Part shown: one piece after another, positions 13,316-15,949 of the stretch | How positions within the stretch are numbered: the stretch's first letter is position 1 | How the letters are laid out: the number at the start of each line of letters is the position of its first letter | Assembly (NCBI GenBank): GCA_002309585.1 | Contig: DBXN01000073.1 | Location: forward strand, 1-15,949 | DNA: 15,949 bases | Origin: Verrucomicrobia bacterium UBA1211 | GTDB taxonomy: Bacteria; Verrucomicrobiota; Kiritimatiellia; RFP12; UBA1067 | Direction: 5' to 3' | The notes under the pieces: model-generated | The model's database searches: none | Told to the model about the DNA's origin: nothing | What the model saw: only the letters and a program-made list of their open reading frames with translations | Program-made: the position numbers and the translations under genes

Positions 13316-14872
13316 TTAAACCGTCCGGTCCGCCGCCTCGAATTCATCCAGAATCTCACGGGAGGGCGCGGGTGTGACGAGCGAGACGATCACCGTCACG
13401 AGCATGGCGAACAGAAATCCCGGCGCCAGCTCGTACAGACCGAAAATCGGATGGGCGGCGGCGAACCGTTCCGCCAGAATGAACTTCCAGACAAAACAGG
13501 TGGCCGCGCCGGTTACCATCCCGGCCACCGCGCCCGCGAGATTCACCCGCTTCCAGAAGAGCGAGAGGAGGATCAGCGGACCGAAGGCGGCGCCGAACCC
13601 GCCCCACGCGAAGGAGACCATCTTCATCACGACCTTGAAGAAATCGCCCTTGTCGTTCGATGCCATCAGCGCAGCGGCGAGCGCGACCGCCGCGACCGCC
13701 AGCCGGCTGACCCGGACCCGTTCGCGGTCGGAGGCCCGCTTCCGGAACAAAACCTTGTACAGGTCGTTGGAAAACGCCGAGGCAGAGACCAACAGCTGGG
13801 AATCGGCCGTGCTCATGATCGCGGCCAAGATCGCCGAGAGCAGGATGCCCGCGAGGATCCGGGCGCACACGCCGGTGTTGAAGAGACCGTTCACCATGAT
13901 GATGAAGATCTTTTCGGGGTCGTCCCCGAATTGCGCCAGCGTCATCCCCCTCTGCTTCAGGAAGAGATGGCCGACCAACCCGATCATCACCGCCGCACCC
14001 AGCGAGATGAACACCCACGTCATCGCGATGCGGCGCGATCCCTTCACCTCCGCCGGATTGTCGATCGACATGAACCGGACCAGGATATGCGGCATCCCGA
14101 AGTAGCCGAGTCCCCACGCGACACTGGACATCAGGCCGATGAACCCGCACGCCCGTCCCGTCCGGGCATCGGTGAAGAGGTTCTGGAGGTAAGGGGAGAT
14201 CCCGTTCAGCTGATCGACCGCCTCGGCGAATCCCCCGGCGTTACCGATGACGATCGCCGGCACCAGCACGATCGCGGCGAACATCAGCGCGCCCTGGATG
14301 AAGTCGGTCCAGCAAACCGCCATGTAACCGCCGAGCAGCGTATACGAAACCACCACCGCGGCGCCGATCCAGAGCGCCCACCGGGCATCCATATTGAACG
14401 TCGAGGAGAAGAGTTTCGCGCAGGAGACGAATCCCGACGCCGTATAGAAGGTGAAAAAGATCAAAATGATCAGCGCCGCGACGGTCCGCGCCACGCCGGT
14501 CCGGTCACGGAACCGGTTGGCGATGAAATCCGGGATCGTGATGGAGTCCCCGCAGATATGGGAATAGACCCGCAGCCGATGCGCCACGATCTTCCAGTTC
14601 AGATAGGTTCCGATCCCGAGGCCGAGGCCGATCCACGCCTCGCAGAAACCCGCCGCGAAGACCGCGCCCGGAAGCCCCATCAGGAGCCACCCGCTCATAT
14701 CGGAAGCCTGCGCCGAGAGGGCGACCACCCATTTGTTCATCTTCCTGCCGCCCAGATAGTAGTCCCCAAGTGTGGACACCTTCCCCGAAAAGAGAAAGCC
14801 GATGAGCAGCATCGCCGCCAGATAAACGACGAACGATCCCAGCACATACCCGTCAATGGCTCCCGAAAACAT
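13316..14872 (-). CDS. putP: Sodium:solute symporter, PutP-like (SSS family)
   Basis: 518 residues with about 12-13 hydrophobic segments; an inner-membrane carrier driven by sodium. The start at 14872 has AAGGA 5 bases upstream; an in-frame ATG at 14896 is less well placed. Sequence blocks match E. coli PutP closely: DYYLGGRKMNKWVVALSAQASDMSGWLLMGLPGAVF, where Asp58 corresponds to the sodium-ligand Asp55 of PutP. LLSAILAAIMSTADSQLLVSASAFSNDLYK contains the Ser-Thr pair used for sodium binding, and FAWGGFGAAFGPLILLSLFWKRVNLAGAVAGMVTG follows. Near the C-terminus GLYELAPGFLFAML also parallels PutP. Proline is the best substrate guess from similarity. The kduD neighbour raises the alternative of a sugar acid, since SSS carriers change substrate easily. 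A strong promoter precedes it. A 505-codon frame on the other strand is a shadow. Confidence 0.85.
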   Translation of the reverse strand: MFSGAIDGYVLGSFVVYLAAMLLIGFLFSGKVSTLGDYYLGGRKMNKWVVALSAQASDMSGWLLMGLPGAVFAAGFCEAWIGLGLGIGTYLNWKIVAHRLRVYSHICGDSITIPDFIANRFRDRTGVARTVAALIILIFFTFYTASGFVSCAKLFSSTFNMDARWALWIGAAVVVSYTLLGGYMAVCWTDFIQGALMFAAIVLVPAIVIGNAGGFAEAVDQLNGISPYLQNLFTDARTGRACGFIGLMSSVAWGLGYFGMPHILVRFMSIDNPAEVKGSRRIAMTWVFISLGAAVMIGLVGHLFLKQRGMTLAQFGDDPEKIFIIMVNGLFNTGVCARILAGILLSAILAAIMSTADSQLLVSASAFSNDLYKVLFRKRASDRERVRVSRLAVAAVALAAALMASNDKGDFFKVVMKMVSFAWGGFGAAFGPLILLSLFWKRVNLAGAVAGMVTGAATCFVWKFILAERFAAAHPIFGLYELAPGFLFAMLVTVIVSLVTPAPSREILDEFEAADRTV

Positions 14873-14908
14873 ACCCGTCCTTCCTTCACCCCTCAATTGA
14901 ACGGCTTC

Positions 14909-14937
14909 ATATTAGCGGATAGACGGCCGAAAGTCAA
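14909..14937 (-). promoter_or_regulatory. Promoter of the symporter gene
   Basis: On the - strand a -35 box TTGACT (14937-14932) and a -10 box TAATAT (14914-14909) are separated by 17 bases, close to the sigma-70 consensus (5/6 each). The transcript would begin about 14902, 30 bases before the ATG at 14872. It is probably also the nearest good promoter for kduD, as none of similar quality is seen in the symporter-kduD spacer. Confidence 0.8.
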
Positions 14938-15049
14938 AAAGCCGATGAGGGATTGCCCGTCCGCGTAAATGCCGGAATGCGGATGGGGTTCCCTTCATGA
15001 TGGCATGACGAAAGGACACCCTGCCTCCCGCTCAACGGTTCATTTCGGC

Positions 15050-15101
15050 TTGCCCCTCTCTTTCCCAAGATGTACGATATGAAACGAAACGATGGTAATA
15101 T
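15050..15101 (+). promoter_or_regulatory. Possible promoter region of the phosphatase gene
   Basis: Two weak arrangements are possible: TTGCCC (15050-15055) with TACGAT (15073-15078) at 17-base spacing, or a -10 TAATAT at 15096-15101 with a poor -35. Both would serve the + strand gene starting at 15147. The rest of the 274-base divergent spacer (14873-15146) shows no gene. Confidence 0.3.
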
Positions 15102-15146
15102 CTTCTCCGGCAGGAAAACGGGAGTCGTCGCCGAAAGGAATGCGTG

Positions 15147-15949
15147 ATGAACGGTAAAGGATTGTGCTTGGGTCTCTGTGCGTTGACGCTGGGTTTTGCG
15201 AATGCCGAAGGGGGTCGCCGCCCGATGGCGCTGATGGTGATGATTGACGGGATGCGCGCCGACGCGATCGAGTCGGCGGATATGCCGAATCTCGCGGCCC
15301 TCCGCGCCGGGGCCTGGCAGGAGGGATACGCCGCCGCCTGGTCCGTGACCGGACAAGCCGAACCCGCGGCCGCGCCGAACAGTGCCCCGAACCACGCCTC
15401 GATCGCGACGGGCGTGCTGGCCGCCAAACACGGCGTCACCGCAAATGACGAAATCTCCCACGGCAACTTCGCACAGTATCCCACCTGGCTGAAGCGCGTG
15501 GTAGACGCGAAAAGCGGCGCGACGGCGCTGTTCGTCTACGCATGGAGCGAGGACGCGGCACTCGGTCCCGCCGAGGGCGTGACGTTCCTCGGACAGACCG
15601 ACGCCGAGAACGCATCGAGCCTCATGGAGCGCCTCGCAGCGACGGATGCGCCCGACGCGACCCTCTACTTCATCGACTGCGCGGATTCCAGCGGGCACAA
15701 CGGCGGTTTCTACCCCTACTCCTCCGCCTACCGTTCCGCGCTCGCCACGGCGGACGCCTACCTCGGCAACTGCCTGAACGCCATCGCAAACCGTCCGACC
15801 TTCGCCGAAGAGGACTGGCTCATTCTGGTGACGGCGGACCACGGCGGCTACGCGAAGGAGCACGGCCAAACCAGCGGCCGGCAGGCGCACACCGTGCCGA
15901 TCGTCATTTCGGGGCGCGCCGTCACGCCCGGCCGCATCCCCGGCAGCCC
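15147..15949 (+). CDS. Secreted alkaline-phosphatase-superfamily protein (type I phosphodiesterase/nucleotide pyrophosphatase-like), 3' end outside window
   Basis: 267 residues are visible, with no stop before the window end. AAAGGAA lies upstream of the ATG at 15147. A signal peptide is evident: MNGKGLCLGLCALTLGFANA, with likely cleavage after Ala20, placing the enzyme in the periplasm or outside. Metal-site motifs of the superfamily are present: MIDGMRAD (Asp34), NSAPNHASIATG, IDCADSSGH (Asp180, His184), TADHGG (Asp231, His232) and a later His248. By alignment with 'TxPNHxSIxTG' of nucleotide pyrophosphatases, the nucleophile position is Ser79 instead of the usual Thr. The family hydrolyses phosphomonoesters or phosphodiesters using two zinc ions; the substrate here is unknown. 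A sulfatase is unlikely because the C/S-x-P-x-R motif is absent. It is transcribed away from the symporter gene. Confidence 0.85.
   Translation, partial: MNGKGLCLGLCALTLGFANAEGGRRPMALMVMIDGMRADAIESADMPNLAALRAGAWQEGYAAAWSVTGQAEPAAAPNSAPNHASIATGVLAAKHGVTANDEISHGNFAQYPTWLKRVVDAKSGATALFVYAWSEDAALGPAEGVTFLGQTDAENASSLMERLAATDAPDATLYFIDCADSSGHNGGFYPYSSAYRSALATADAYLGNCLNAIANRPTFAEEDWLILVTADHGGYAKEHGQTSGRQAHTVPIVISGRAVTPGRIPGS

Noticed and set aside
13451..14968. 505-codon open frame on the + strand
   Set aside because: Antisense to the PutP-like symporter; its translation is a charged R/E/D/H-rich shadow without domains.

Overview
The window looks like chromosomal DNA of a GC-rich Gram-negative bacterium. 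The Gram-negative call rests on a complete tripartite RND efflux set with an outer-membrane lipoprotein. Genes are well spaced with purine-rich ribosome binding sites, and the spaces between them carry simple repeated words and palindromes. A secreted multi-domain glycosidase, a DUF4080-type radical SAM protein and KduD would fit a polysaccharide-degrading member of the PVC group (Kiritimatiellota, Lentisphaerota or Verrucomicrobiota). That placement is an inference; no marker gene in the window settles it.

Layout. Positions 1-390 hold the 3' end of an ImmA/IrrE-like gene whose tail runs into a GAGACG/CGTCTC repeat island. A tRNA-Arg(TCT) with its own promoter follows at 532-608. Next comes a + strand pair, a secreted GH5-like glycosidase (752-3742) and a B12-binding/radical SAM protein (3739-5124), overlapping by 4 bases. 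This pair ends at a hairpin terminator that meets the opposing efflux operon.

The efflux operon lies on the - strand and reads tetR (12016-11384), membrane fusion protein (11379-10102), RND pump (10092-6847), outer-membrane channel (6724-5276). Its promoter, TTGCAT-17-TATATT, carries a dyad operator in the spacer, so the TetR protein probably represses its own operon. The first three genes are packed within 10 bases of each other. The channel gene is set off by 122 bases containing strong hairpins.

Further right on the - strand are a PutP-like sodium:solute symporter (14872-13316), with a near-consensus promoter, and kduD (13109-12339), the 2-dehydro-3-deoxy-D-gluconate 5-dehydrogenase of uronate catabolism. 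They are separated by a repeat-rich spacer. Diverging from the symporter is a secreted alkaline-phosphatase-superfamily enzyme (15147 onward) that is cut by the window end.

No CRISPR array, transposase, integrase or clear defence system is visible. The least explained material is intergenic: a nested palindrome at 12137-12285, a double hairpin at 13136-13191, a 26-base-period direct repeat at 13220-13261, and short words such as CTCAACCCTCAAC that recur between unrelated genes.
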